From Grimontia marina (lineage in GTDB: Bacteria > Pseudomonadota > Gammaproteobacteria > Enterobacterales > Vibrionaceae): a DNA stretch of 64,000 nucleotides. A program made the translations under genes and the position numbers. Location of the stretch: the NCBI RefSeq assembly GCF_900060185.1, contig NZ_FIZY01000011.1, positions 1 through 64,000 on the forward strand, read 5' to 3'. Shown here piece by piece: positions 8,920 through 17,261 of this stretch. Under the pieces are notes generated by a model, which was not told where the DNA came from, ran no database searches, and was given only the letters and a program-made list of their open reading frames with translations. Each line of letters opens with the position of its first letter. The stretch's first letter is position 1.

Positions 8920-10660
8920 TCATACTGCTCCGGATAAAGACACAGTCCTCATCGTTGATTCGTCGCCAAACAGTATCCGTATTCTTAACGCCATATTGGG
9001 TGAAGAATATAGGGTGATTTTTTCAACCACCGGGGCAACGGCCAAAGTACTGGCAAAATCAGAATCGCCAAAATTGATCTTGATGGACATCGAGTTGCCA
9101 GACATTGATGGCTTTAAGCTCTGCCAGTATTTTAAAACAGAGCCGGAGACAAAAGACGTACCTGTCATTCTTATCACTGAACATTCAGAAGACGAAGGCC
9201 GTGAGATGGGGCTGAGAATTGGTTGTGCCGATTATATCTCCAAACCGGTATCTCCGGCTGAAGTAAAGCTTCGAATATACAACCAGTTACGCATTCGTCG
9301 CAATGAAGAGTTGATCATGCAACGCGCACTCTATGATTCGTTGACAGGGCTGGCCAACCGTAACCTGACATTGGATCGACTGCGTTACGCGATTGCCCAC
9401 GATTTGCGTCGTGGTTTGATGACGGGCGTGATGTTGGTGGATCTCGATAATTTTAAAATCATTAATGACACCCTGAGTCATGATGTCGGTGATCAGGTGC
9501 TGATCGAACTGTCCCGCCGCATCGTCAAAACGGTCCGCGAGATAGATACGGTTGGGCGCGTCAGCGGTGATGAGTTCCTGATTGTACTTCCTGGATTGCA
9601 CCAGACCGAAAATGCCTGCCAGATTGCCAGCAAACTTCGCAAAGCCATCAACAAACCGGTGGAAATCGCAGGTGGTGGTGAAGTGCATGTGACGGTAAGT
9701 ATCGGTATTTCACTCTGCCCATTGGATTCTGACGATTTCAAACGTCTTTTTGGTAATGCAGACGTAGCGAAACATCAAGCTAAAGAAGGTGGCAAAGACA
9801 GCTACCGATTATTTACAAGTGAGATGAACGACAATGCTCACCGCCGTTTACGGCTGGAATACCATCTGGTATGGGCTCTGTCACGGGGCGAATTTTCAGT
9901 GGTCTATCAGCCATTGTATGATCTTAAAACCAATCGCATTTCCGGTGCGGAAGCCTTGCTGCGTTGGACTAATGAAGAGCTGGGCATCGTTTCTCCTGCC
10001 GAGTTTATCCCCATCGCAGAGCAGTCGAATCTAATATATGAAATAGGCAAATTCGCACTGGATACCGCAATGGGAGATTTTGCCAAGCTTCAAAATTGCG
10101 GTGGTGATTTACTGCATCTCGCAGTGAATATTTCGCCGCAGCAAGTCCGTCAGCCACATTTTATCGAAGATTTTATGAAGATCATGGATAAACACAGTTT
10201 TGAACCCGAGCGTCTCGAACTGGAAGTGACGGAAGGGTTGCTCCTCAGTAATCAACCCAATGTGAGGGAGATGTTGAATAGGTTACATGATTTGGGGACA
10301 GCACTCTCCATGGACGACTTTGGTACCGGTTATTCATCCCTCAGTTATTTGCTGCAATTCCCCTTTGACGCGCTGAAAATCGATCGAGAGTTCGTTGACG
10401 GTATTACGGATGTGGAACTTAACGAAGCCCTCGCTACCGCAGTGATTTCCATGGCGCAGGGATTGAAAATGAAAACTGTTGCAGAAGGTGTGGAAACCGA
10501 AGAACAATTGGAAATGTTGAAATCGAAGGGGTGTGATTTGGCCCAAGGTTTCTACCTTAGTCGCCCATTGGATATCAAAAGCCTGAAAGCCCTGCTGGGT
10601 GATTCTGAAAATGAATCCACAACAAGCGAGGAAAATGCGAAAAACGCCAGGGCGACCTGA
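8909..10660 (+). CDS. Response regulator with GGDEF and EAL domains (c-di-GMP turnover)
   Basis: 583 residues: REC (1-125; Asp60 acceptor, Lys in SKP; the second acidic residue after Asp17 is Ser), GGDEF (about 140-300) and EAL (about 320-565). The cyclase signature is SGDEF at 219-223, with an RxxD inhibitory site (REID) exactly five residues before it. The EAL domain has all hallmark motifs: EALLRW (Glu348), NISPQQ, DDFGTGYSS, DALKIDREFV and AEGVETEEQ, so c-di-GMP phosphodiesterase activity is expected. The cyclase may be weak or serve as a regulator. ATG 8909 is preceded by AAAGGAGC inside the upstream gene. The HPt of that gene is the likely phosphate donor; the adjacent LapA-type adhesin is an attractive output, both inferred from position. 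Confidence 0.9.
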   Translation: MNANHTAPDKDTVLIVDSSPNSIRILNAILGEEYRVIFSTTGATAKVLAKSESPKLILMDIELPDIDGFKLCQYFKTEPETKDVPVILITEHSEDEGREMGLRIGCADYISKPVSPAEVKLRIYNQLRIRRNEELIMQRALYDSLTGLANRNLTLDRLRYAIAHDLRRGLMTGVMLVDLDNFKIINDTLSHDVGDQVLIELSRRIVKTVREIDTVGRVSGDEFLIVLPGLHQTENACQIASKLRKAINKPVEIAGGGEVHVTVSIGISLCPLDSDDFKRLFGNADVAKHQAKEGGKDSYRLFTSEMNDNAHRRLRLEYHLVWALSRGEFSVVYQPLYDLKTNRISGAEALLRWTNEELGIVSPAEFIPIAEQSNLIYEIGKFALDTAMGDFAKLQNCGGDLLHLAVNISPQQVRQPHFIEDFMKIMDKHSFEPERLELEVTEGLLLSNQPNVREMLNRLHDLGTALSMDDFGTGYSSLSYLLQFPFDALKIDREFVDGITDVELNEALATAVISMAQGLKMKTVAEGVETEEQLEMLKSKGCDLAQGFYLSRPLDIKSLKALLGDSENESTTSEENAKNARAT

Positions 10661-10706
10661 GCAATTCGTGGGATTTATCAACGGAGTTACGGCTCCCTTT
10701 TGTGTA

Positions 10707-10972
10707 TATACCCAAACAATCTGAAGATGCTCGGATTCAGCAGTAATCAATGTGTTCAATTCGAGGCGAATTTCGTGATGAATAGTGGTCCTATTTCCGT
10801 GAAATTTAACAAAGAAGTGGGCGCATAGAGGGCCTCCCTTCGAACGAGTTGATTGATGTCGCGCTCTTTGTTGTTCCTTTTTGATGAAGAAGACTACACC
10901 TGCAAAAGAACACCGCGATCACAACGCCAGTCAATCTCCCTGAACCCTATATCTTCACGTTACTTGGATATA
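10707..10972. repeat. Palindromic dispersed repeat, full-length copy R1
   Basis: 266 bp from TATACCCAAACAATCTGAAG to a degenerate inverted end TTACTTGGATATA. The internal block (GTTGTTCCTTTTTGATG, ACTACACC, CCGCGATCACAACGCCAG) is shared with copies at 13753 and 22548. It fills the space after the GGDEF-EAL gene and abuts the stop codon (10974) of the convergent DUF1223 gene. Coding-looking frames across it are repeat-derived. Confidence 0.85.
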
Positions 10973-10973
10973 G

Positions 10974-11681
10974 CTATTCCAGCCACCCAGCAACAGTTTG
11001 TACGGGATCGCCACCACTCTGGGGTGTTAACCAAACCGCAATGGCGGAAGGAACGGCAACAGTGTCCCTCTCTAGCGCAAATTGCCAACTTCGCTGTCCA
11101 ATTTTCGTGTCGAAATCGACGACCACAAAATCATGTTCCAGTGTTTTTCCTCGGTTTTCGCCACGTTTGACCTGAGTAGTAATGTTCATAGCGAGCAGAA
11201 CATACTGTGCCTGGAATAGCCCACTACCTTCGTAATTCACGCGTAAGGTCTTACCCTCTATAGATGCCTTAAGCCTCGGTGCTATTGGGCCGTTGGCATA
11301 AGGAACCGTTTGTCTGGCGAAGAATCCCAGCCATTCCTGATCATTAATAAACCAACCTGGGGTGTACACACCACTGGCGCGAGTTTGAGAAACTTTTTGT
11401 CGCTGCCTCTTGCTGAATTCCGGCTTGGCATATTTGTCTGTCCAGCCAATGTAGTTCCAATAATCAACGTGGAAAGCCATTGGGATCACGCTCGTCCAAA
11501 GTTCATCATTGCCTTTCAAATTGTTGAGCGCGGCTTCTGCTGGCGGGCAACTGCTGCATCCTTCCGAGGTGTATAGCTCGACGACTGTTGCAGGAGAGCC
11601 ACGGTTTTCCCAGCTCTGGGCAGAGAGCGCGTTGGAGGCTAAAGCGGTCGCAGCAAGCGCAAAAGACAACAAGGTACGCAT
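10974..11681 (-). CDS. DUF1223 family secreted thioredoxin-like protein
   Basis: 235 residues with an N-terminal signal peptide ending near ALSAQS. The mature part begins with the family hallmark VVELYTSEGCSSCPPAE, a thioredoxin-like CxxC at the end of a first beta strand, and keeps HVDYWNYIGW further on. The family is widespread in Proteobacteria and its reaction is not established. The gene stands alone. Its stop codon directly adjoins repeat R1, so the repeat may act as its 3' end. Confidence 0.85.
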   Translation of the reverse strand: MRTLLSFALAATALASNALSAQSWENRGSPATVVELYTSEGCSSCPPAEAALNNLKGNDELWTSVIPMAFHVDYWNYIGWTDKYAKPEFSKRQRQKVSQTRASGVYTPGWFINDQEWLGFFARQTVPYANGPIAPRLKASIEGKTLRVNYEGSGLFQAQYVLLAMNITTQVKRGENRGKTLEHDFVVVDFDTKIGQRSWQFALERDTVAVPSAIAVWLTPQSGGDPVQTVAGWLE

Positions 11682-11810
11682 AGTGAATCCTTTTCATGGC
11701 TAGTTACTACAGAGACCCGTCAGTGGGTGAGTCGCTTTCAAATAATGAGACTTCTTGTGCCTTTTCGCATGTATGAGGAGTCTTTTGTCTAAGCTAAGTA
11801 AAACGGTTTA

Positions 11811-11857
11811 TATACCCAAACGACCTGAATTCGGACATTTCCAGGTCGTTTGGGTAT
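11811..11857. repeat. Minimal palindromic repeat copy R2 (hairpin)
   Basis: 47 bp: ATACCCAAACGACCTG pairs with CAGGTCGTTTGGGTAT over 16 bp across a loop of about 13-15 bases. It consists only of the termini of the larger repeat. It ends 15 bp before the start codon of the lipoprotein gene and would form a strong hairpin in that 5' leader. Confidence 0.85.
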
Positions 11858-11871
11858 GCAAGGGGAAAATC

Positions 11872-12051
11872 ATGAAATTGATTGCGATTATGTTCTTAAC
11901 GCTGTTTTTCGCCAGTGGCTGCAAAATCACCAGTATTGAGGGTGAAACGAAAGACGTCGAAATAAAAGTGAATTCCAAAGAAGATGAAAATAGCGGTCAC
12001 TCAGAGGGCAAATTCTGTCCACCGGGACAAGCCAAGAAGGGGCGGTGTTAA
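11872..12051 (+). CDS. Small lipoprotein (59 aa), unknown function
   Basis: ATG 11872 follows AAGGGGAAAATC and starts MKLIAIMFLTLFFASGC, a lipoprotein signal with lipobox ASGC (Cys17). The mature part is about 43 residues, rich in Glu, Lys and Asp, ending FCPPGQAKKGRC with two more cysteines. A longer frame opens at 11755 but runs through the palindromic repeat, has no signal at its start and is less likely. cutA begins 12 bp after the stop, so the two are probably co-transcribed. Small lipoproteins with a C-terminal CPPGxAKKGxC tail are common; I know no function. Confidence 0.75.
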   Translation: MKLIAIMFLTLFFASGCKITSIEGETKDVEIKVNSKEDENSGHSEGKFCPPGQAKKGRC

Positions 12052-12063
12052 CGAAGGCTGACT

Positions 12064-12393
12064 GTGAACGCATTGCCTGAATCTTATGTGGTTGTGATGA
12101 CGACCTTTGCTGATGACAGCATCGGAAAGCGAATCATTGAGTCTCTACTGGAAAAGAAACTGGCCGCTTGCATTCAGGTGTTACCTATTCAGAGCTACTA
12201 TCACTGGCAGGGAAAAATCATATCGGATGCGGAAAAGCAGGTGATGATCAAAACCAAAAAATCACTTTATAAAGAAGTTGAAGCCGAGATCTGCCTATTA
12301 CATGATTATGACGTGCCAGAGGTTATCCAACTTCCAATAGAAATAGGATTGGATGCTTATCTAGGATGGATTTCGGAAAGTTGCGGACAATAA
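12064..12393 (+). CDS. cutA: CutA1 divalent cation tolerance protein
   Basis: 109 residues, the usual family length, with hallmarks LAACIQVLPIQSYYHWQGKI (subunit core) and the HDYDVPEVI segment. CutA1 forms a very stable trimer with a ferredoxin-like fold resembling PII proteins; its role in metal tolerance is debated. The start is GTG 12064, with GAAGG seven bases upstream. It follows the small lipoprotein gene closely, so expression may depend on that promoter. Confidence 0.93.
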   Translation: MNALPESYVVVMTTFADDSIGKRIIESLLEKKLAACIQVLPIQSYYHWQGKIISDAEKQVMIKTKKSLYKEVEAEICLLHDYDVPEVIQLPIEIGLDAYLGWISESCGQ

Positions 12394-12448
12394 AAATACC
12401 TCAATCGAGTCACCAACAGAGGCATTTTCAATGGTGTCAGGACAGCGC

Positions 12449-12991
12449 TTAGAGTTGGATTCTGTATCCAAGCATTAGGCTGAGGTTTTTTTCAGTATCA
12501 TCAAATTCTGAGGCGCCATCCCGACTGCCGTTCAGCTTACCTTGAGTGTAGCGCAGACCTATCATCAGGTCAGAAAAGTTACCATCAACACCGGCCCCCC
12601 AACGGAAACCATCCGCCGTCATATCGTCACTGCCTTTGTAAATTCTCAGCGATGAATAGCCCGCAAGACCATAAACATCAACAGAACTTCCTGAACTGAT
12701 GGGAAAGCGTTTACCTACAGGAATATTTGCAGAATACGAATAATCTTCTTTGTAGCCATCGTAGGTATCTTGAAAATGATTATTTTTCAATAGCGCAAAC
12801 TCTAATTCCCCGCCAAGGAAAAAATTATTGTCTGCGATATTTTTAGCCCCAATATGTACAGCAACCTTTTGACCTGTTTCATCAGCTAATTCATGTGCTG
12901 CGAGGCTTCCCGCAATATAGAAATCCTGTTCATAAGCTTGTGTTGCAACTGAAGTCAGTGCGGAAAATAGCAATGCGGTTCCCCATTTCAT
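12449..12991 (-). CDS. Outer membrane beta-barrel protein (OmpA/opacity-like barrel)
   Basis: 180 residues with a signal peptide (MKWGTALLFSALTSVATQA). Alternating hydrophobic strands and loops follow, ending in the aromatic/hydrophobic pattern LSLMLGYRIQL typical of outer-membrane barrels (about eight strands by eye). Mid-region GFRWGAGVDGNFSDLMIGLRYTQG resembles opacity-type porins. AGGAAAAGGAATTAATA precedes the ATG. It stands alone, converging with cutA; repeat R3 lies in its upstream region. Ligand or role cannot be told. Confidence 0.75.
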   Translation of the reverse strand: MKWGTALLFSALTSVATQAYEQDFYIAGSLAAHELADETGQKVAVHIGAKNIADNNFFLGGELEFALLKNNHFQDTYDGYKEDYSYSANIPVGKRFPISSGSSVDVYGLAGYSSLRIYKGSDDMTADGFRWGAGVDGNFSDLMIGLRYTQGKLNGSRDGASEFDDTEKNLSLMLGYRIQL

Positions 12992-13026
12992 TATTAATTC
13001 CTTTTCCTAACCAATGTGAGCAAATG

Positions 13027-13116
13027 TACTCAAACAACCGGAAGACACCGAATCCAATGAGTATGACAGGCATTGTGATCACCTCTGAGTGCGATCGCCT
13101 TAGGTTGTTTGGGTAT
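13027..13116. repeat. Palindromic dispersed repeat, short divergent copy R3
   Basis: About 90 bp bounded by ACTCAAACAACCGGAAG and the inverted end CTTAGGTTGTTTGGGTAT, with a middle unlike other copies. It lies 36 bp upstream of the beta-barrel gene start, in its promoter/leader region. Confidence 0.7.
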
Positions 13117-13289
13117 GAAAAATTATTTCTTTGCAAAGTTACATGAGAGGAAAATAAGGGACTTGTATCTTATTTAATAAAAAGAGAGATTTGTTTTATC
13201 ATATATCCACATGGATGCATTTCATGAGTTTTAAAAGGTAAGGCGTGTATTAATTAATATTCAAACTTTGCCTAGTTACCTGATGGTTG

Positions 13290-13667
13290 CTATTTCTTTA
13301 ATTCGATTTGGTGTGTTTCTGACCAATTTCTTAGGTCATCAAGAATTTTTAATGCAGATTGCCCAAACTCAGTGAGTTCATAGCTGACGGCGATCGGCCG
13401 GTCACTTATCACTTGGCGCAAAACCATGCCTTCACTTTCTAATTCTTTCAAACGCTGATCGATCATCTTTTTGCTGGCACCGCCCAACTGGCGGGCGAGA
13501 TCGTTAAAACGAACAGGTCCATCTTTAAGGTGGTAAATAATGGAGCCTTTCCACTTTCCACCAATCAATCGCATCGCTCGTTCAATTGCACATGGTTCGG
13601 TGCAAGCTTTTCTGCCACGACTATCGGTTTCAACTTTAGCTGTCAACTTGGAATGCCTCGTTCTCAA
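13290..13667 (-). CDS. HxlR-family winged-helix transcriptional regulator
   Basis: 125 residues matching the HxlR pattern: CxxxCAIERAMRLIGGKWKGSIIYHLKDGPVRF, then LARQLGGASKKMIDQRLKELE (recognition helix) and the wing with SYELTEFGQSAL. HxlR proteins are small dimeric DNA-binding regulators, several being redox or aldehyde responsive through a conserved Cys; Cys residues occur here before the first helix. No ATG is available: 13667 is a TTG with poor spacing, and a TTG at the LTAKVE position with GAGG nine bases upstream may be the true start. No neighbour is clearly its target. Confidence 0.85.
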   Translation of the reverse strand: MRTRHSKLTAKVETDSRGRKACTEPCAIERAMRLIGGKWKGSIIYHLKDGPVRFNDLARQLGGASKKMIDQRLKELESEGMVLRQVISDRPIAVSYELTEFGQSALKILDDLRNWSETHQIELKK

Positions 13668-13752
13668 TAACCCTACATTAGATCTAAGTTACAAAAAGTA
13701 AACTGGTTGAAAATAAGGTCAAGGTTACCATAATTAACCACTCAATACATAT

Positions 13753-14018
13753 TATACCCAAACAACCTGAAGATGCTTGTTTTCAGAAGTCATCAATGCG
13801 TTCAATTCTAGGCAAATTTCACGAGGAACAGTCATTCTATTTCCGTGGAGTTTAACAAAGAAGTGGGCGCATTGATCGCCTCCCTTCGGGCGAGTTGACT
13901 GACGCCGTGCTCATTGTTGTTCCTTTTTGATGGAGATGACTACACCTACAAAGGAACGCCGCGATCACAAAGCCAGTTAATCTCGCTGAATCATGCATCT
14001 TCAGGTTGTTTGGGTATA
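13753..14018. repeat. Palindromic dispersed repeat, best full-length copy R4
   Basis: 266 bp, the same length as R1, bounded by a perfect 24-bp terminal inverted repeat (TATACCCAAACAACCTGAAG... and its complement). Inside, GTTCCTTT and AAAGGAAC flank TTGATGGAGATGACTACACC, so a second internal hairpin is possible. It occupies most of the 13.7-14.06 kb gap; nothing else is seen there. Confidence 0.9.
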
Positions 14019-14059
14019 AAGGTGCCTGAAACCCGGTGCCTTTATTTCAAGATTTACAC

Positions 14060-14686
14060 TTACCGCTGGGTCAACGCCAGTTTGATACCCAGTCCGACAA
14101 ACAATGTTCCTGTAACCCTGTTAAACCAGCGAATAAACTGAAGCTTTGCCAGAGTCTGCTTCATCAACTTTGCGGCTCCGCCATAAAACATCAAAGAACC
14201 AAAAGAGAGCACCATAAAAGTTAGCGTCATGATGAAAAACTGCGGTGCGACACGTGCACTGGTATCCAGAAACTGCGGAAAGAAGGACGCAAAAAAGACG
14301 ATGGCTTTGGGGTTGGTTATCGCCAATAGCAAGCTTTCACCGAAGTAATGGCGATAGCGCTTGTTCGGTTTGTCACTCTCTTCAACCTTTGAATTGCCTA
14401 TTCGACTAGAGCGGAAAATCTTGATGCCAAGGTAAATAAGATAAACAGCACCAATGGCTTTAAATACTGTAAAGACGAAGGAGGATGTCATCAAGAGTGC
14501 GCCAAGGCCAAGCATAGACACCACCGACAGAATGAACAATCCGACGATGTTGGCGAAGCTTGACGTAGCAACCACTGACATTTTGCCGGTGAGACCATTG
14601 CGGATGGCCAGCAAAATAGCTGGACCCGGACTGGTCACATAGAAAAACGAGACGAAGAGATAAAGCAGAAAAGTCTCTAGCAGCAT
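14060..14686 (-). CDS. LysE/RhtB family amino-acid exporter
   Basis: Inner-membrane protein of 208 residues with about six hydrophobic segments. The family signature near the start is FFYVTSPGPAILLAIRNGL, followed by a poorly charged first helix pair and SSFANIVGLFILS. LysE/RhtB carriers export amino acids or derivatives by proton exchange. I chose ATG 14686 (MLLETF) because GGGGGTGCG precedes it; the ATG at 14701 lacks a ribosome binding site. It is followed downstream by repeat R4 and preceded 35 bp upstream by the GNAT gene on the same strand, so the two may be co-transcribed. Substrate unknown. Confidence 0.88.
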   Translation of the reverse strand: MLLETFLLYLFVSFFYVTSPGPAILLAIRNGLTGKMSVVATSSFANIVGLFILSVVSMLGLGALLMTSSFVFTVFKAIGAVYLIYLGIKIFRSSRIGNSKVEESDKPNKRYRHYFGESLLLAITNPKAIVFFASFFPQFLDTSARVAPQFFIMTLTFMVLSFGSLMFYGGAAKLMKQTLAKLQFIRWFNRVTGTLFVGLGIKLALTQR

Positions 14687-14721
14687 GAAACGCACCCCCA
14701 TAAGTTTGATTTGAGTAGGTT

Positions 14722-15180
14722 TTACAGATCCAGATAAAGCCTCAGCATATCTTTATGTTGCACCCCATTCTCCCAAATGGGCTCATCATAGTTGTCCAAA
14801 AAATGGCCTGTGACAACATCAAACACCCGAAACCCCATTCGCTGATAGAAAGTTAACTGATAGCCAAAGGTCCCCGTACCTAGTTCCAATCTCTTCATGT
14901 CTTTCGCACGAACAAACTGGATCATGTAACGAAGCAGTTGTGTTCCACAGCCTTTGCCCTGAAATTCTGGGGAAACGGCAATGTTAAACAACTCAGCGCG
15001 CTTGTCGCCAATGGGCTTCACCACACATGCGGCCACAACCTTGTCACCAAAACTAGCAACTACGCACCAGGAGTCGAGTATGTAGGAAGCAATACTGGAT
15101 GCTGAAGGGTCTGCTTCTAGAAGTAACGAAGCCGGAATGTGCTGTGGAGTCACCTCGCTAAAAGTCATGTTAGAAGGCAT
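14722..15180 (-). CDS. GNAT family N-acetyltransferase
   Basis: 152 residues with the GNAT fold: strand-rich centre AELFNIAVSPEFQGKGCGTQLLRYMI carries the acetyl-CoA pyrophosphate-binding (Q/R)xxGxG/A element (QGKGCG), followed by LELGTGTFGYQLTFYQRMGFRVF typical of the last helix and strand. It acetylates an unknown small molecule or protein in the cytoplasm. AAAGGGTG precedes ATG 15180. It sits upstream of the LysE-type exporter, an arrangement compatible with modification plus export of an amino compound, but this is only suggested by position. Confidence 0.85.
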   Translation of the reverse strand: MPSNMTFSEVTPQHIPASLLLEADPSASSIASYILDSWCVVASFGDKVVAACVVKPIGDKRAELFNIAVSPEFQGKGCGTQLLRYMIQFVRAKDMKRLELGTGTFGYQLTFYQRMGFRVFDVVTGHFLDNYDEPIWENGVQHKDMLRLYLDL

Positions 15181-15291
15181 CAGTTAGACACCCTTTGCTG
15201 GTGGGTGGTTTTCGTAAACATCATCGAAAGAAGCATAAATTTCCTATTTGCCGAACGTGACTCTGTGTTTGGGGTTCACACAACGAAAACC

Positions 15292-15721
15292 CTAGTCAAG
15301 CCAATTAGCTTGACCGATCTTCGTGCAACGGAATTCGACCGTATGACTATGCGGTCCGGTAAGGTAGATGGAATGCCTTTGACCTTTTGAACCATGACGA
15401 TACACAAAACCATCATTGCTCAATGACGTGTTAGTCGAAATGAGCAAAGATCCTGTTTTCATTGATTAGAAAGATCAGTAGGCACTGGTGATCCAGATTG
15501 TTCTCTGTCTCTGTTGGAGCACCGCATCCTTGCCTTCCCAGCTGACTATGAATATCGACAAAGTCAATCAATACGCGGTCTGCGAACCACTGGGTTAATC
15601 CTGTTTCAGGGATTGTTTCCCGCTCCAAGTAACAGCCGAGTGCGACAGTATAAAATGTGAATATCGCATCGCGTTTTTCAGTTCTGAGAACGAGATGAAC
15701 TATGCCTAGAATGTTAAGCAT
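15292..15721 (-). pseudogene. VOC (glyoxalase/bleomycin-resistance) family gene broken by a frameshift
   Basis: ATG 15721 follows AAAGAGGAAAC and encodes a typical VOC N-terminus: MLNILGIVHLVLRT, FYTVALGCYLER, GLTQWFADRVLIDFVD and NLDHQCL. The frame then ends at TAA 15431 after IFAHFD. Immediately downstream, in another frame, the missing C-terminal half is readable: DGFVYRHGSKG, HSIYLTGPHSHTVEF, ending at TAG 15292. These match the end of VOC proteins (GxSIYLxDPxGNTVEL). A small indel near 15430 therefore splits an otherwise complete gene of about 140 codons. VOC enzymes bind a divalent metal and act on glyoxal adducts, antibiotics or dioxygenase substrates; this one is likely inactive unless frameshifting occurs. 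Confidence 0.8.
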
Positions 15722-15780
15722 GTTTCCTCTTTGACGCGATGATAAGACACTTGCCTTTAAATTTGGACTTTTTGCGTGGG

Positions 15781-16074
15781 TTACAGCGATGTGATGGGCA
15801 AACCGCGGCGTCTTGCTTTTGATTTGTATCGTGCCTCTTTTATGTACCATCCAAGTGTACCAAGGAGTGCTGATACCAATATGATCATCAGCAATTGGGA
15901 TGGGAAGTGGATAAAGAAGACATCAATGGTGGATACAGGTTCGTAGATAAACAGTGTGGTTAGGCGCGATGATAGCAGAACGATGCTAAAAAAAAGCGCG
16001 GTACGGATGATGTGGGAAAACTTTCCGTAGCGGCGTTCTTCTCCCCACCTATAAAAGCGTCTGTCGAGTTCCAT
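15781..16074 (-). CDS. Small membrane protein, two transmembrane segments, unknown
   Basis: 97 residues: a basic/aromatic N-terminus (MELDRRFYRWGEERRYGK), a first hydrophobic helix around IIRTALFFSIVLLSS, a second around LLMIILVSALLGTLGWYI, and a strongly basic tail (KEARYKSKARRRG). Topology is probably both ends cytoplasmic. I do not recognise a family. It follows fdhD on the same strand 93 bp downstream. The charged ends and clear helices suggest a real protein. Confidence 0.55.
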   Translation of the reverse strand: MELDRRFYRWGEERRYGKFSHIIRTALFFSIVLLSSRLTTLFIYEPVSTIDVFFIHFPSQLLMIILVSALLGTLGWYIKEARYKSKARRRGLPITSL

Positions 16075-16167
16075 ATTCGTTCCCGTATTCTTATCTAAGG
16101 TTCTGATGCAGAAGAATAAAGCGAACTATCGAGTTTTTGCATTACGAGGTTTGAATCTGCGAGGCAC

Positions 16168-16995
16168 TTAGCGGGAAGCGCGGTTGTAAAACCGAGGAGC
16201 ATCCTGTCGCGGGAGGTGCACGAGATTTAGGTTGGCTTGAATCGCAGTGTTTACCGCCAGTGAGGTTGGTGTGCCGAGAGTGATGAGAGTACCTACACCG
16301 GATAAAACCGCTTTCTGTACTAACTCAATACTGCAGCGGCTGGTGACCAGCAAAGCTAGATTCGGTGTCAGTGCTTTACTGCGAAGTGCGGTTCCCAGAG
16401 TTTTATCCAATGCATTATGGCGGCCAATATCTTCGCGACACAGCAAAATGTCACCTTTTTCATCCAACAACATCGCCGCATGAATCGCACCGCTGATATG
16501 TCCTAGCGATTGCCAGTGACGGAGTGATTCCCGTAATTTCAACACGCTGTCGTTACTTAAGGTGTCGACGTAAGGTAAAGGTTCGAGCTTGGGAATGGCA
16601 TGGTCGAGGGACTCGGTACCGCAAATACCGCAGCCAGTGCGGCCAGCCAAGTGCCGTTTGGTCAGGGAAAGCCTCGCTTGCGCACGGTTGGCAAGCTGAA
16701 CATCGGCTATCAGCGCATCACTTCTATGCTGAATGTTGATGTCGTGGATTTCGCTGCCGGTACGTATTATCCGTTCACTGAAGGAAAAACCGTAGATGAA
16801 GTCCTCAATATCCTGTGGTGTTACCATCATCACAGCATGACTGACACCGTTGTAACCAATAGCAAGCGGAGTTTCTGTCGGTAAGGTAGCAAACGATGTG
16901 ACCTGACTTGCGTCATCGATGTAGTGATGCAACGAGTGCGGAGGAAGTGGCGCATCCGGATGCGTGTCGTTGTCTTTTATTTTTCTAATGGTCAT
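16168..16995 (-). CDS. fdhD: Formate dehydrogenase accessory sulfurtransferase FdhD
   Basis: 275 residues, normal length. Hallmarks: RTGCGICGTES with the sulfur-carrying CxxC (Cys122, Cys125), SGAIHAAML, REDIGRHNALDK and TSRCSIELVQKA. FdhD takes sulfur from the desulfurase IscS and transfers it to the bis-MGD molybdenum cofactor before insertion in formate dehydrogenase. No formate dehydrogenase gene is in the window. It is transcribed divergently from soxB, 266 bp apart, which links it physically to a pathway releasing C1 units that can end as formate. Confidence 0.95.
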   Translation of the reverse strand: MTIRKIKDNDTHPDAPLPPHSLHHYIDDASQVTSFATLPTETPLAIGYNGVSHAVMMVTPQDIEDFIYGFSFSERIIRTGSEIHDINIQHRSDALIADVQLANRAQARLSLTKRHLAGRTGCGICGTESLDHAIPKLEPLPYVDTLSNDSVLKLRESLRHWQSLGHISGAIHAAMLLDEKGDILLCREDIGRHNALDKTLGTALRSKALTPNLALLVTSRCSIELVQKAVLSGVGTLITLGTPTSLAVNTAIQANLNLVHLPRQDAPRFYNRASR

Positions 16996-17261
16996 TCTCT
17001 GCCCCGAATAGTGGGTTTCTCACGAATCATAGCGCCATCCAGTTTACCGCGCAGAACCTATGAGTGAAAAGGTGACATCACTACTTGTCGCAAACGCATT
17101 TCGGGCGGGCGCATTTGCACATTTCTTGCCGAGATCACCCCTTTACCATGCCTAAAATACGGTGGCGTTTTTCCGCCTGATAGCAATGAAAAGACTACAC
17201 TTTTCAGTGCCGTGACAAATTCGGTGGCGGCGTTAGATTTTTCGGAATTCAGGACAATGGA
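16996..17261. promoter_or_regulatory. Divergent control region fdhD / soxBDA
   Basis: 266 bp without a gene. A direct repeat CGCATTT occurs at 17095-17101 and 17110-17116 (15-bp period), a possible activator half-site pair for the sox operon. No confident -35/-10 pair was assigned. Confidence 0.4.

Noticed and set aside
10853-11170. Frame starting MMSRSLLFLFDEEDYT, with similar frames at 13914 and 22619 (MLFLFDG-DYTYKGTPRSQ)
   Set aside because: The shared peptide is translated from the palindromic repeat and changes after its end in each place; at 22619 it merely runs in frame into the real TSUP gene.
11755-11871. Longer N-terminus for the small lipoprotein
   Set aside because: It runs through repeat R2 and would bury the lipoprotein signal; ATG 11872 has a ribosome binding site and lipobox.
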